A stretch of DNA of 64,000 nt from Allacma fusca (lineage: Eukaryota > Arthropoda > Collembola > Symphypleona > Sminthuridae): contig OX359249.1 in assembly GCA_947179485.1 (NCBI GenBank), forward strand, positions 3,720,001 to 3,784,000. The letters run 5' to 3'. Below the pieces are notes generated by a model that was not told where the DNA came from, did not search any database, and worked only from the letters and a program-made list of their open reading frames with translations. How positions within the stretch are numbered: position 1 is the first letter of the stretch; each line of letters starts with the position of its first letter. Positions 53,576 to 64,000 of this stretch are shown piece by piece. The position numbers were made by a program, and so were the translations under genes.

Positions 53576-54225
53576 GTCCTACTTTAACCATGTCGCCATT
53601 TTTAAAACAGAAATGCCCAACCGTAGAAGACAAAAAATGTGTGTTTCAAAATGTAATTTATAAGTTTGATTCTATTAAAAGATAATCCAAACAATCACTG
53701 CGACTGTGAGTGACATCGCCTTTCGAGAACAACACTACTTTTTATATACTACGAATCAACGAAATTCCCTTGCGATTAGAATAATACTATTTACCCCCGT
53801 ACCCATACAACAAAAAAGTATACAATGGTTCCACTTAAATTCTGTACATAACTTGAGGACTTAGACGATTCATACAGTAGTGCTTTACACGATCTTAATA
53901 ACTAATAATTACTCTTATACTTACAGGCAAACCCTTTGCGCATATACCGGCTGTAAATAACTAGGTTCCCACACCTTACTTACGTCTTACAAGTTGTAAA
54001 ATATGTCCTAATAGTATTTTAGTTCTCTGCGAAATATTTAAAATTACACCCAGAAATCCATCGGTTGGGTAGACCATAGCCAATGTTTGAAGAATAGCGA
54101 GGGGAAGATCGAAGACAATATAGGTTATACTCAATGAAGACAAAATAACAAGTTTCATGTCACGAGCGATAACGTTCGAATTATTCACATGTATTCGTAT
54201 GTGAGTGTCAATGCCGAGATTAACT

Positions 54226-54397
54226 TTAATGTGTTTCGTAGGTGTTAAAAAGAGCTCCATCGACAGGCTCCATGCAAGACGGACAAGTAAAACTTCTCAT
54301 AAGCCAGTCGTCGATACAATGGACATGGTAGACATGCATGCAAGGCATGTATCTTACTTTATCACCCGCAGTAAAGTCCACCATACAAATCACGCAT
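54226..54397 (-). CDS. RNF11: RNF11 last coding exon, RING-H2 domain
   Basis: The acceptor ATATTTCAG precedes ATGCGTG. With the two bases carried over, the frame reads ECVICMVDFTAGDKVRYMPC, continues through HVYHVHCIDDWLMRSFTC and PSCMEPVDGALFNTYETH, and stops with TAA at 54228-54226. All eight zinc ligands of a C3H2C3 RING are present. The internal ATG after the acceptor is not a start codon; it spans the splice-phase Cys codon. Confidence 0.96.
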
Positions 54398-55785
54398 CTG
54401 AAATATCAGAAAGCACTTTGGTAATATAAGGCTTCATAGATACGCTCAACTGCATAATTTTACAGTAATCATCTAATCATCATATTTTATGCTAATAGTC
54501 TTGACCTAGCCACTTGAACATACATAGGTACATCACAAAATAGAATTTATAATGTTTATCGTGATGAATTTTAACTCGTTTAACTAATTCGGCAACTTCC
54601 GCATCCGATTAATATTTAGACAACAAATATAATAGTTGTAGTACTACACTTACTCCCTGTGTTTTGCTGTATCATCAAAAATTCCACTGGGTAGATGCTG
54701 AATTAAACCAATTCGTTTAGCTATTTTAACTTGCTCTTCCTCTGTAAGTTGGGTGACTGGACGCCGAACATTTGGTGAAGGATAATAAACTGGAACACTG
54801 TGTTCCTGAATTCAATAAAACATAAATAGTAATCATTTTAAATTCCTTTATCCATTCTTAATCTAATCAAACGATCAATGGACATCATGACACTATTTAT
54901 TTCCGTGCAAAAATTCTAATTTAAAGTTTAGTGCTAGAAACTTGTCCAAGTATAATAATTGAACAGATAATCTTTATTTTAAAGCTGTCCACTATCAAGG
55001 GAGCTTTGTCAACCTGTCTTTTGAATGGTTTTTTCCTAATCCTCTAAACTATACTAAATGTGCTCAAAACTAATAACAACGCGTTCGATCCAGATTAAAC
55101 TTATTCCTGCTTACTGGTTTTACCGCACGTACATGACAAAAGAGACAATGTATGAAAATAAACAACTAGGAAGAAACTAGGTATAAGATAACGAATGAAG
55201 TTCTTGTATACGTAACAAATCAAATCAAAAATATAGAATCAAGAATAACTTTAGCCATTCATAACGGAGGTTATCAGCAAATAGTTATACAAATATAGGT
55301 ATAACTGACAATCACAATCGTCGTCGAACTAGTGCACTGAATCATTTTGGAAGTAAATAAATACACGTTCATTATTTGTCTGCAGCATTGTTACTCTCAC
55401 TCCGTGGTCTCCTCAATCAAATAACAGTTTCAAAACGTACTTAATCTCCAACATTACTTACTTCCAAAACTAATCATAACTGTTACGAAAGCCCTACAAG
55501 CGGGTGAAGTAATATGTAATGTGGTAATAAAATGAGAGTAGTGCTAGAATTTATTCACGGGCGATACTATCGGATGATAATTCCCTACAGATTCGCAAGT
55601 CAAATTAAAATTAGTCCATTTGAAAGGTCAATATACGACTGAGTTAAACGAGTACCACTTACAACTAGTACCTGGTATATATCACCGCCGTGTATTTGTT
55701 CAGACGAAGAAGATTCACGGGTTCCTTCACCCCCGCGCAAAAGTGAAACGTCGTCCGAGGCTGTACCTTTCAAGCAATTGCCCAT
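54226..55785 (-). CDS. RNF11: RING finger protein 11 (RNF11), three coding exons
   Basis: Seen: exons 55785-55672, 54805-54654 and 54397-54226 join in frame (114+152+172 nt) into 145 residues plus TAA. The order is MGNCLK start, a short Ser/Glu-rich region (residues 7-38), VPVYYPSP at about 42-49, the block TQLTEEEQVKIAKRIGLIQH at 57-76, and a RING-H2 at 90-130 with spacing C-x2-C-x14-C-x-H-x2-H-x2-C-x10-C-x2-C. It ends EPVDGALFNTYETH. Known for the family: RNF11 (154 residues in human) is a membrane-anchored RING protein that works with NEDD4-family ligases and the A20 complex in ubiquitin signalling and endosomal sorting. Gly2/Cys4 are acylation sites, and the Akt site Thr135 corresponds to Thr126 here. 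Odd: the vertebrate PPPPY motif is replaced by GGDIY. Introns are 866 and 256 nt with GT-AG borders. The identification is firm; the absence of an extra alternative exon is not proven. Confidence 0.96.
54654..54805 (-). CDS. RNF11: RNF11 second coding exon
   Basis: The acceptor ATTGAATTCAG precedes GAACACAGTG. The exon encodes EHSVPVYYPSP, then the conserved helix TEEEQVKIAKRIGLIQHLPSG, then IFDDTAKHR. It finishes two bases into a Glu codon at the donor GA/GTAAGT, a near-perfect 5' splice site. The translation aligns without a gap to the pre-RING region of human RNF11 apart from one or two residues near the exon start. Confidence 0.95.
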
Positions 55786-55788
55786 TTT
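55672..55788 (-). CDS. RNF11: RNF11 exon 2: 3 nt of 5' UTR plus first coding exon (38 codons)
   Basis: The acceptor TTTTAATTTCAG ends at 55789, so this exon opens with AAA and then ATG at 55785-55783. It encodes MGNCLKGTASDDVSLLRG and onward to DIYQ. It ends in phase 0 at CAG followed by donor GTACTA at 55671. A second GT-rich site (GTAAGT) lies a few bases further on, but using it would insert residues not found in the family, and the YQ/E junction matches human YQE exactly. Residues 2-4 (GNC) form the N-myristoylation and palmitoylation signal of the family. Confidence 0.93.
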
Positions 55789-56660
55789 CTGAAATTAAAA
55801 CGTTAACATGTAGAAATTAGTAACGAAGTCAGAAATTGAACAACAAGCTACTTCCTATATATAATTACTGAATTTTTAACAACCTACCACCAAGTTCAAT
55901 TCAAAGAACAAAGAACGAAATCAACACCCTGACACTTTCAGATTGTCATATTTAATTACATCATTTACTGCACTCCTTGCATAAATCAAAATAAATCAAC
56001 CAATCCCACAGCACAAACAAACCATCTGCAATTCAACGCAATAAGAATAAGCATTCAAACTAACATTTGACTCGATAAAGATACTAGAATCAGATTCTCA
56101 CAATTGGTATCAGCTAGTACCGTGCCGTGTTCCCACAATTACAATACCAGCACAAACAAAAGCCCAGCTTTTAGCTACAAAACACAACAACGACAACCTA
56201 ACAAACAGGAGGTAATAACAAATACTAATCTCTCATAATTATTCAACTCTAAATAAAAATATACACTGCTAAACCAACAATACCCCATATCTTAAGATTC
56301 CAAATACATATACCCAACCTCAAAGGAAGTCAATAATATAGGATTTTGATTACTTCCACAAAACTAAATCCGGGACTACTACCAGCAGAATGAACTTGAT
56401 CCTTCCTCGAAGGACATGACTCTATATTGATGTTATACGATCTACGAAATGAATGAGTCAGCGTCAGCAGAATGTCAGTAAACTCAAACTCTTGAAATAA
56501 AACTCACGCTCCTCCGTCCGACTTAAAAAAAAGCAACTCTTCTCCCATCGCAGAAAACTCTCCCACACAAAAACCAGCAATTACACTTAGAAAATGGACA
56601 TACGTATAAAAAAAATCTTGATGGTGTTTACCCGTCGGGTCCAGGAAGATGACGTCTACG
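55789..56660 (-). promoter_or_regulatory. RNF11 5' leader intron and probable promoter-proximal zone
   Basis: A good acceptor three bases before the ATG implies that the leader is spliced. Candidate donors on the minus strand are at 56632/56631 (GACGG/GTAAAC) and 56508/56507 (GAGC/GTGAGT). Just upstream of the first is a cAMP-response-like site, TGACGTC, at 56650-56656. I cannot place the transcription start. A cDNA or CAGE read would decide which donor is used. Confidence 0.3.
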
Positions 56661-56850
56661 TTGACGACCGTACAAAAGTACAGGAGGAAACCAAATAATA
56701 GGCTCGATGAGGGACGTTAAATGTGGACAGGCGGACTGGAGCACCCAATTAACCAAAATTCTAAACTCGGAATGACTAGACACCAAAATTGAATTTCATA
56801 TTTCCACAAGTAGATCCGTCAGCGATGGAGTAATAATTATCTCCCCTCAG

Positions 56851-57053
56851 ATGTGCTTCCAATGACCTCCAAATGTTATTCTCCAAACTCCCCTGGCTCT
56901 GAAGAAGCAAGACAAGTTGTCCCAACACCAAAACAAAGACCAAAATTGATAACGGAGTCCTCCAACGATATAACTTTTAGTCCTCTCTACAATGGGCCAC
57001 CACGAGAGTCATGTTTGCTCTCCAATAATATACAAATACTCCCCAAGATATGA
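56851..57053 (+). CDS. Possible terminal exon of unknown gene, divergent from RNF11
   Basis: A strong acceptor (TTATCTCCCCTCAG) ends at 56850. The following frame is open for 67 codons to TGA at 57051-57053 and is rich in Ser, Pro and charged residues (CYSPNSPGSEEARQ, then PKQRPKLITESSND). It lies on the strand opposite RNF11, close to the presumed RNF11 promoter, so a short divergent transcript is conceivable. No family recognised and no upstream partner exon joins convincingly. Confidence 0.15.
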
Positions 57054-58689
57054 TTACATCGGATCCTAACTAACACCTAAAAACCACAAAATAATATGAC
57101 TGGCACAGTATATAGGACTTGTAGTAGTCAACCTGCTGACGAGACTTCTATTGCTTGACATTCATTTGTGGTACACAAAAATAATCCCCCCCCCTGTCTC
57201 TCTCCGTATATAATATTTACGACGTACAAAGTTGGGATCCAGTCACAAGAGAAAAATATGATGACAGCAGCTTCCACAAGACAAATGACAAATTAGTACA
57301 AGGCTAATACAAATTATTGCAATTTTTGGTTTTGGAAGTAATCAATGTAACTAATTCTATATATTGAAATACTCTGAAAAATCTAAAACCAGAAATCCAC
57401 CACCAAAAAGGAAAACGTCCTTTGTGGGAACAACTGCTCACATAAATGCTCACGTCACAAGTAAACATAGATTGATTCGCAGAAGAATTCACAAGAAAGA
57501 GATTGTGTTGAAATAAAAGCTACTGCACTTTTCCCTATACACAAAATCCCACTGTAAGTATATCAATTGAGTGAGAGGGATTTAATAAGAGGCGAGGACC
57601 AGGCATGCATGTGTCCCTACATGAAACTACTGCATGTTTATATACGTGTATAGTGGAGCACATCTGACTGACTCTGCCTCTGCCTCCCCTGCTTAATGCT
57701 GCTGCAAGGAAGCTCTGGGCCTCGTGTGCATGAGTAAACTTATACGGGCTCGTGGGCACTACAGCTCTTACGTGGGGCCTCTCTTCCTCTCCAAATATCC
57801 GCATGCCTACAGTACCAAAGCAAAAAAAACCTTTTGAGGCCGCTGTTAAACGTACTGGCCTCAGAATGTCAACAGGCGAAAAACCCGTCTTCCCAACTTT
57901 ATATGTATATGCCCTTGCCCCTACGCTTATTACATTACAGAGGATTTTACAGCTGTGAGAGTATCGAGCCTGTGTAACTTCCCTCCGTTCCCTCTCTGGC
58001 CTCTGGTTGTATGAGTCTTAATCTGTACGACACCATGCACACACACACACACAGTCCCATGTAGATATGCTCACACATGCAGTCTCTATGCAGTTGAGCC
58101 CAGAGGTAGAGCATTGTTTCTTATTATAAAGGGGCAGTGTTTGCTAGGGGTTGAGTCTAGACTGCCGCACTACAGGGGAACGGGGTCAAGTGAGACTGGA
58201 TTTTATATCTGGACTCAAACTCAGCTTCCAAGTTTTATGGAACGCTTGGTTTCTCCGTGTAGATTGTTTTTGACCCAAAGTTTTTGTAGATGTAGGACAG
58301 TAGTGGAGGTAGAAACAATATGTAGGTAATTTTTGATTGTATTATTTTAGTGAGGGAAATTCCTTGTCTGTTAGTTTAATATTGGTTAAATTGGAAATAA
58401 TTTTCTTAAGTGTCTTTGAGTACACATATTTCAATTGTTTTAATGGCATTAATGCTGGAATGAAGGAGTTGGGAGTGTATTTTATGAATTAGAAGTAAGT
58501 GATTTTATAAATAGCAGTCATGTACACAACTTATTCTGAAAGGGACTAAGAGTTTTGATTAGGTGTCCTTATTTATGAGTCCTAAAGGAGGATTAATCTA
58601 AACTAAATTGAGGCTAATGCTCACCGTATTGGCAATATTTCATTGGTGGCATTCATGTTTAATATTCCGTTTCAACTAAACATTTTAGC

Positions 58690-58721
58690 TTATTAATTAT
58701 TGTTATTATTATTATTATTAA
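58690..58721 (+). repeat. (ATT)n microsatellite, short
   Basis: ATT repeats with one GTT unit. Confidence 0.85.
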
Positions 58722-61700
58722 TACACTGAATTTTCAGTAGTCTTCTGCTGCGAACAATTATTCGAACCACAAAAATAATAGAAAGTAACGACGATGAGGA
58801 TTGTAATTCATAGTGTACTCCTTGTTGTACAGTTTTGAGATTTAGCATACATGTTCAAATAAACATTAAAGTTCCTGCTTCGTTATAAAATTGGTTTCAT
58901 CAGGTTGTTCAGCCAAGAGTTTTATAAACAATGCTGCCGCTCACAATCAAAGTATTCAAACTAAAACGTCAGCATTTGAAATAAATTAGGTGTCCTTCGT
59001 ATTGAGGCTTTAATTTCGATCAAGTGTAAGCGAGTCACGAAGACAGAATTTTAATTATTATATTATTTGTTTTTTCAGAAAATCTGACAAATCGATAAAG
59101 CACTTATTGAAAATATGAATTTTGAAGCATGCCGAGATTATGGTTCAATGCAATACCCGGAGTAAGATACTAGTTAGAAATTATTGTCTTTCAATACCCT
59201 ACAAGCGCTTGCCAACTTGAAATGGAGAAGTACTAAACACTGGAGTATAGTTGAGTTCACTGAATACACTCCGGGACTCGAGGCCTGCCTTTATTATCGA
59301 GAGTCAGCATTATGTACATACAAAGGGAGCCTTTGCAGACGGAGCTTTAGCATTGGACCTGGACTTGTCGTTAGATGGCTGTCCCACAATCTCCATGATC
59401 TTGCATACAAATTTCTACGGCTTGTAATGTTACTCGACGTAGTGCATTTTCTCCATGAACGTTACCGTTTCCAATTACGATTGCCAAGTGCCATTATTAG
59501 TATACGAATAACTTAATTGAGTAAGCACCTGCTACAAACTGGAAAAATGATGTCCTTCGCGACTCTTATTAAATCCCTTGACTCGACAAAAGGTTTTCAG
59601 CCGGAATACTGTGTTTATGCAAATACTATTATAGTAATTAGTAAGTAATGGGTGATGTCAAAGTTGGAATGGTCTAACTCGTGAAAATTGCAATTTTAAT
59701 ACACCTTGACTGCTTCTGAAAGTTCCATGCCCCACCTATCTTCATTTAATGCTCTTAAATATGTCCTAGCTGAGGAATTATTGGTATATGGGGAAGGAGC
59801 TCAATTTTTTCTTACATGGTTTGGATTCCATGCAGAACTGGTTATAAGTATCTACATGTGTTGGGGAGGGGGGGAGGGAGGGGGGAAAAAGGAAAAATTA
59901 ATGTATTACGCGTGTTTCATTTGAGAAGCCAATATGCATGTGTACCTACTGTCGGGTGAAGTTACACTCGACCTCCATACGCCACTGTATAAGGTTTCCC
60001 GTGAAAGTGCATTGAGTTTTAGAAACGGCATTGAAGCCCGCACCTACCTTGTGCAGGTAGTAAGTAGTATACGCTTCCTTCATGTCTGACTCCACATGTC
60101 CTTCATGGACTTGTTCGGTTTACATATATCTCCTATCCTCCCCCAATGTTTCCTTTGACGCAAAATCTTGCGTCATGCATTGCCAAACGAAACATAAATA
60201 CAGTACATGGAGTCCAGATCGAATAATTCACTCTGTCTTTGAAATATCCCCCTCCGTACATGTATCCCTGGACTTTAATTACGAGGGTAAATGTACCAGA
60301 GTAAGTGCAAGGTTGATGAGTGTTTCATTTTATGTATAACTCTATTTTTAACCCCTTTTAATCAAGAGGTGTTCAGACTGGAGTATCCGTCGATGCATAT
60401 CAATTTTTAAGTTATTCCCAATGAGCGGAGGTTCCCCCATAAGTCCCTCTCGACCCAAGTTGGAGTCTTTGAAGAGACTTCTTGTGCTGAGCCCCGTCTG
60501 TGTAGGAGATTTGGTGCATTATGCAATAATTATGGGATTATAAGGAAGGGAAGGCTGGATGGAGAGTGAGCATATTTTTTGAATTTGATTATAAATACAA
60601 GGGATTTTAATTGAATAATTTAGACTAATAAACACTTTTACGAGTCCGCTTAATAGGAGTAAGAGGTCTCCGTAAATAAAATATAAGTGCATATGAGGCG
60701 TGGGGCACTGGAGTCACGGGGAGGAAAAAAATATGTTGGAATCAATTGCTCATGTGGACGTAGGATGAATTTTAAATTGAGAATAATTAAATAATGCAGC
60801 AAAATATTGTGAATGGATGTAATTTTATGAGTGTGGGAGCCAGGAGGGGAAGCAGGACGGATAGGGTTGTGTTGGATAAAGTCATTACAGGGAGTAAGTA
60901 AATTAAACGGTTAGAATACAAATGACTTTTCTTGACACCGTCTCGTACGGTGTGACCTAATTGGGAAAAATTGGTCAAAAAATAGGGTTCGGAACGAGAT
61001 ATAAGAGCGGACTTCACTTTTATGCATGTGGGGACTAATGATGTGAGTGCCCTACGTAATGAGAGAGAGGTACGGATAGCCTATCGTGTTTGCGAAAGAT
61101 GCAGGTGCGATTCTTGTTGTGATAACAGGAGAAAAGATTTTGGAAGTTGGCACAGGTTGCACAGAGTGTGTGTCATTGCGTGTAAATAGTCCTGCATAGA
61201 GACATTACAATTAAGATAAATGGTCCGCATCTCGTTTACTGCAGTGAAAGTAGTTGCGCCTAGTACTGAGCGAATGCCGTCATTGCATTGCGTTTTCTCG
61301 CCGGAATTCGGCATCCTCTTCATCTCATACTTTCCCTGCATTGTCACTCTTTCCTCTCTTGCCAGTCTCTTGTCAGTATCCGCCAAGCTCATTCAAAGCC
61401 AGATTACAGGAAAGCTGGAACAATTGCTGCAGTCACAAAGATTTCATTTCTTTGGATTAGTTCGTAACAGCATCATGCCACCCACAACGATATCCTGACA
61501 CATCTCTGTGATCTTTAGATCTGATCGGATTCCTTCTTTTTTTAACAAGGATTCATCAGCAACAAGTAAGTTATTGACGCAAAACAAAATTCCTTTACTT
61601 AATTATTATAAGATTTTAATCTACATCCAACCGAACTCTCGCGGAGTGTGTTACTTTCTTCACATGGTCAGTCAGTGTTAGTGTATGTAACCTCGGGAAA

Positions 61701-62702
61701 ATCCTATAGTCGACTTTCTCCAATGTTTCCAAGGGGGTCTGAGTCCGAGCTCCAGACTTCAAAGCAGAGTGTAGTCCAAGAACCGAAAAATACCAGGGGC
61801 AAATAAATACTCACGACTACTCCAGTACACAGTATGGATGTATTCCAAGTCATACATCCAGTCTGCTTATGTATATTTAAATTAAATCCCCAGCTCTTCA
61901 ACACGGCAATTTTTTTGGCTCAACTGTGAATCTAACTGACAGAAAAAGTTGATACTGAGTGAAATGTGAACTTTGTGGAAATAGTTCCTTCATTAAAGCC
62001 AGTTTCCTACCATCTTTCCAGTCTTTCAATAACCAATATTCTTTCATATTTCAAAACACACAGTTCGCTACCTGCAAAGGACTCGAATACAGTCAAACCT
62101 TTATATAGCACACAGAACCAACAGTACAGTGGAGACTTCCTAAAACGCAATATTATTGTAAGGGAAGACAAATAAGTTAATCAAGTGATTCCTTGTTCCT
62201 TTCAATCTTGCTATTTGGGTAAGGACAGCCATTGCTACTGAATAATTTCTCAGCACCTTCAAAATTCTAAACACTTACTGTATGCATGCCTTTTTTTTGC
62301 TTGCTTCCAATTCTACCTATATCTGTAGTAGTTTTTTTTCTCTACACCCATGGTAGACACTTGCAAGGAGAAAAGTGGGACATGATTTTAGTTGCATTGT
62401 AGGTGCAGCTCACTGAGTACAATAATTACATTCTAACCCTCAATACTCCCTTAACTTCATTTAGTGTACTATTTTATTCACACTACAAGTCTTCCGCACA
62501 ATCTAATCCATTTTTTACATGCAATAATTTTGATATTTCCCCTACATTTCATGTCTTGCGGAAATAAATCGAACAGTTTGGTAGGAAATTTTTGGATCAT
62601 CGTCAAAATGGACAGCTAATATTCAATGAATTCCAAGTTACGACGAAAATTGTGCTCGTTAGCCTCTAATAGTCTTTATAAACCTTACGCACTATCTTCC
62701 CT

Positions 62703-62768
62703 AGATAAATAATAGATAAATAATAGATAAATAATAGATAAATAATAGATAAATAACAGATAAATAAG
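62703..62768 (+). repeat. 11-bp tandem repeat, six copies
   Basis: AGATAAATAAT at 62703, 62714, 62725, 62736 and, with a single final-base change, at 62747 and 62758 (ending AAC and AAG). Four units are identical, so the array is young. Confidence 0.95.
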
Positions 62769-64000
62769 GACAGTCTATGCACAAAATATGAGTTTCTGCC
62801 TCGAATTTCTTTCAAAGATTTATCGTTCTTTACTTTCACTAGTAAGTAATCATGTATTTTATCTAAGTTTAGTGAAGACCGCGCTGAATTTTACGAGTTT
62901 CCAACTTTAAGTTAGTTAGTGCACTGTTTCCAAATTAATTTGTACATATATGATCGTAAATCTGACAATTTTCCAATTCAATTATGACTACAATTTTTTT
63001 TAACATACTAAGGAAATTTAGTAAGTTAGGATGGGAAAGAGTGCTAAAATGTTCAAAATCAATTTTATAACATTGTTCATTGGATTGTGGTGGACTTGGA
63101 AAAATGTTTTCCGTCATCTGTGCCCAAGAAGGTGAAAATCGACTTTCACTTCAGACTGTGGATATTGTGCTTTGAAAGGTGAAAGTTCGTTGGTTAAACT
63201 CTCAGTTGCGGCCAAGAATTATTGTTCCTGTTCGATAGTTGTGGAATTAATTGACGAGGTGGGAAAAAAAGAAACATTTCGATACAAGCTACGATACATT
63301 TGGAAGCATCCTGTTTTTTTTTACTACTGGGGTACCCTCCTTACTACTACGGTATAATACATAGTCCGCAGTGTGCATACAGCGTTGGATGCTTTTCGGA
63401 GCAGCCTATGAAAGAAATGACTTCCCATGATCTGTAAAATCGGAATCATCCGACTTGTCTCGTTCCTGGTGATGACTATGACTGATGATTACGCAATGTA
63501 TGTACATCCGTCTTACCAATTGATTCGCTATTCTTTTCTGGTCAGAGTGCCTGCCCTGTCTGGCAATAAACACTATTTTCCCTAACGTAACAAAATGTCT
63601 ACAATATTGTACAGGATACAGTTTAAACTCCTACGAGGTTATTTTCTAATTGGGATACTACCACATTGAAAGGTTTCTAGGGCCCCTTTTTAGGTTACAG
63701 TTCTAGTTCGAAAACTTCTAATTTGGTGTCATACTCTGCTAGTAAATGGAATGAAAGTCATCGAAGTATAGAAATTATATTTTTCAAGAAAATTAAGGTC
63801 AAAGTAACAATGCTGAGGGTTGAACCCCCAGTTTCTATTGACCGTGGCACTCAAAACTAAATATACAATTTTTAAACGATTGTGATCTATAATATCCGTT
63901 ATAGCTCTTTCTTACAATAATGAGAAAATAAAAATTTGAAGTGCTCAAGCCCCAGAAGTCGAGGCAGGTATGCAGTTATTTGTAATGCAGGTAAATTTAC

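Larger units (their letters stand above)
48553..54225. other. Region downstream of RNF11, no coding exon seen
   Basis: Low-GC sequence without microsatellites. Its proximal part should contain the RNF11 3' UTR. The hairpin at 50808-50872 is the only structured feature noticed. Confidence 0.45.
57054..64000. other. Terminal stretch, no supported gene
   Basis: Holds the short ATT run at 58.7 kb and the 11-bp array at 62.7 kb. The open frames present (for example at 59184-59516 plus strand and 61081-61392 minus strand) show no recognisable family and no convincing splice context. Confidence 0.4.

Noticed and set aside
55600-55671. Read-through extension of RNF11 exon 2 into VLVVSG
   Set aside because: The frame continues past the donor, but those residues are absent from RNF11 and the next exon joins exactly at the conserved YQ/E position.
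57752-57958. TGEKP sequence suggesting a C2H2 zinc-finger linker
   Set aside because: No C2H2 cysteine/histidine pattern on either side; the five residues are a coincidence.
61081-61392. 103-codon minus-strand frame with charged N-terminal part
   Set aside because: Overlaps an equally long plus-strand frame, lacks splice-site support and shows no known family.

Overview
This is AT-rich eukaryotic nuclear DNA. Coding sequence is sparse, introns have GT-AG borders, and there are many simple repeats and one well-defined DNA transposon. The only gene I can name with confidence encodes an arthropod-type RING finger protein 11 (RNF11). With the base composition, the many (GA)n/(CT)n tracts and the frequent TACATA/CATATG-type motifs, I suspect a copepod crustacean such as a sea louse. 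That organism guess is an inference, not a demonstrated fact.

Layout. Bases 1 to about 24,000 hold no gene I can support. All eleven long (24 bp or more) GA/CT tracts of the window lie here, with CA/GT runs, small minisatellites (around 4.65, 7.8 and 13.3 kb) and perfect AT-rich palindromes. From 24 to 47 kb the GA/CT tracts almost stop and only weak exon-like fragments and a possible worn transposon end are visible. At 47,146-48,544 lies a 1.4 kb hAT-type element with matching terminal inverted repeats, an exact 8-bp target-site duplication and CACTAC-rich subterminal regions. It encloses a minus-strand open frame of unknown identity. The stretch from 48.6 to 54.2 kb has no gene but contains a strong 28-bp-stem hairpin near 50.84 kb.

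The RNF11 gene is on the minus strand. Its coding exons are 55,785-55,672, 54,805-54,654 and 54,397-54,226. They join in frame to give a 145-residue protein with an N-terminal acylation signal (MGNC) and an intact RING-H2 domain. The proline-rich PPxY motif that recruits NEDD4-type ligases in the vertebrate protein is absent. A splice acceptor three bases upstream of the ATG implies a non-coding first exon, perhaps near 56.6 kb. The last 7 kb (57-64 kb) shows no supportable gene apart from a possible plus-strand exon at 56.85 kb; it contains an 11-bp six-copy tandem repeat at 62.7 kb.

Limits. Exons were found by reading translations and splice sites by eye, so short or fast-evolving exons may be missed. 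Most open frames of 60-150 codons here are within what chance allows at this base composition.
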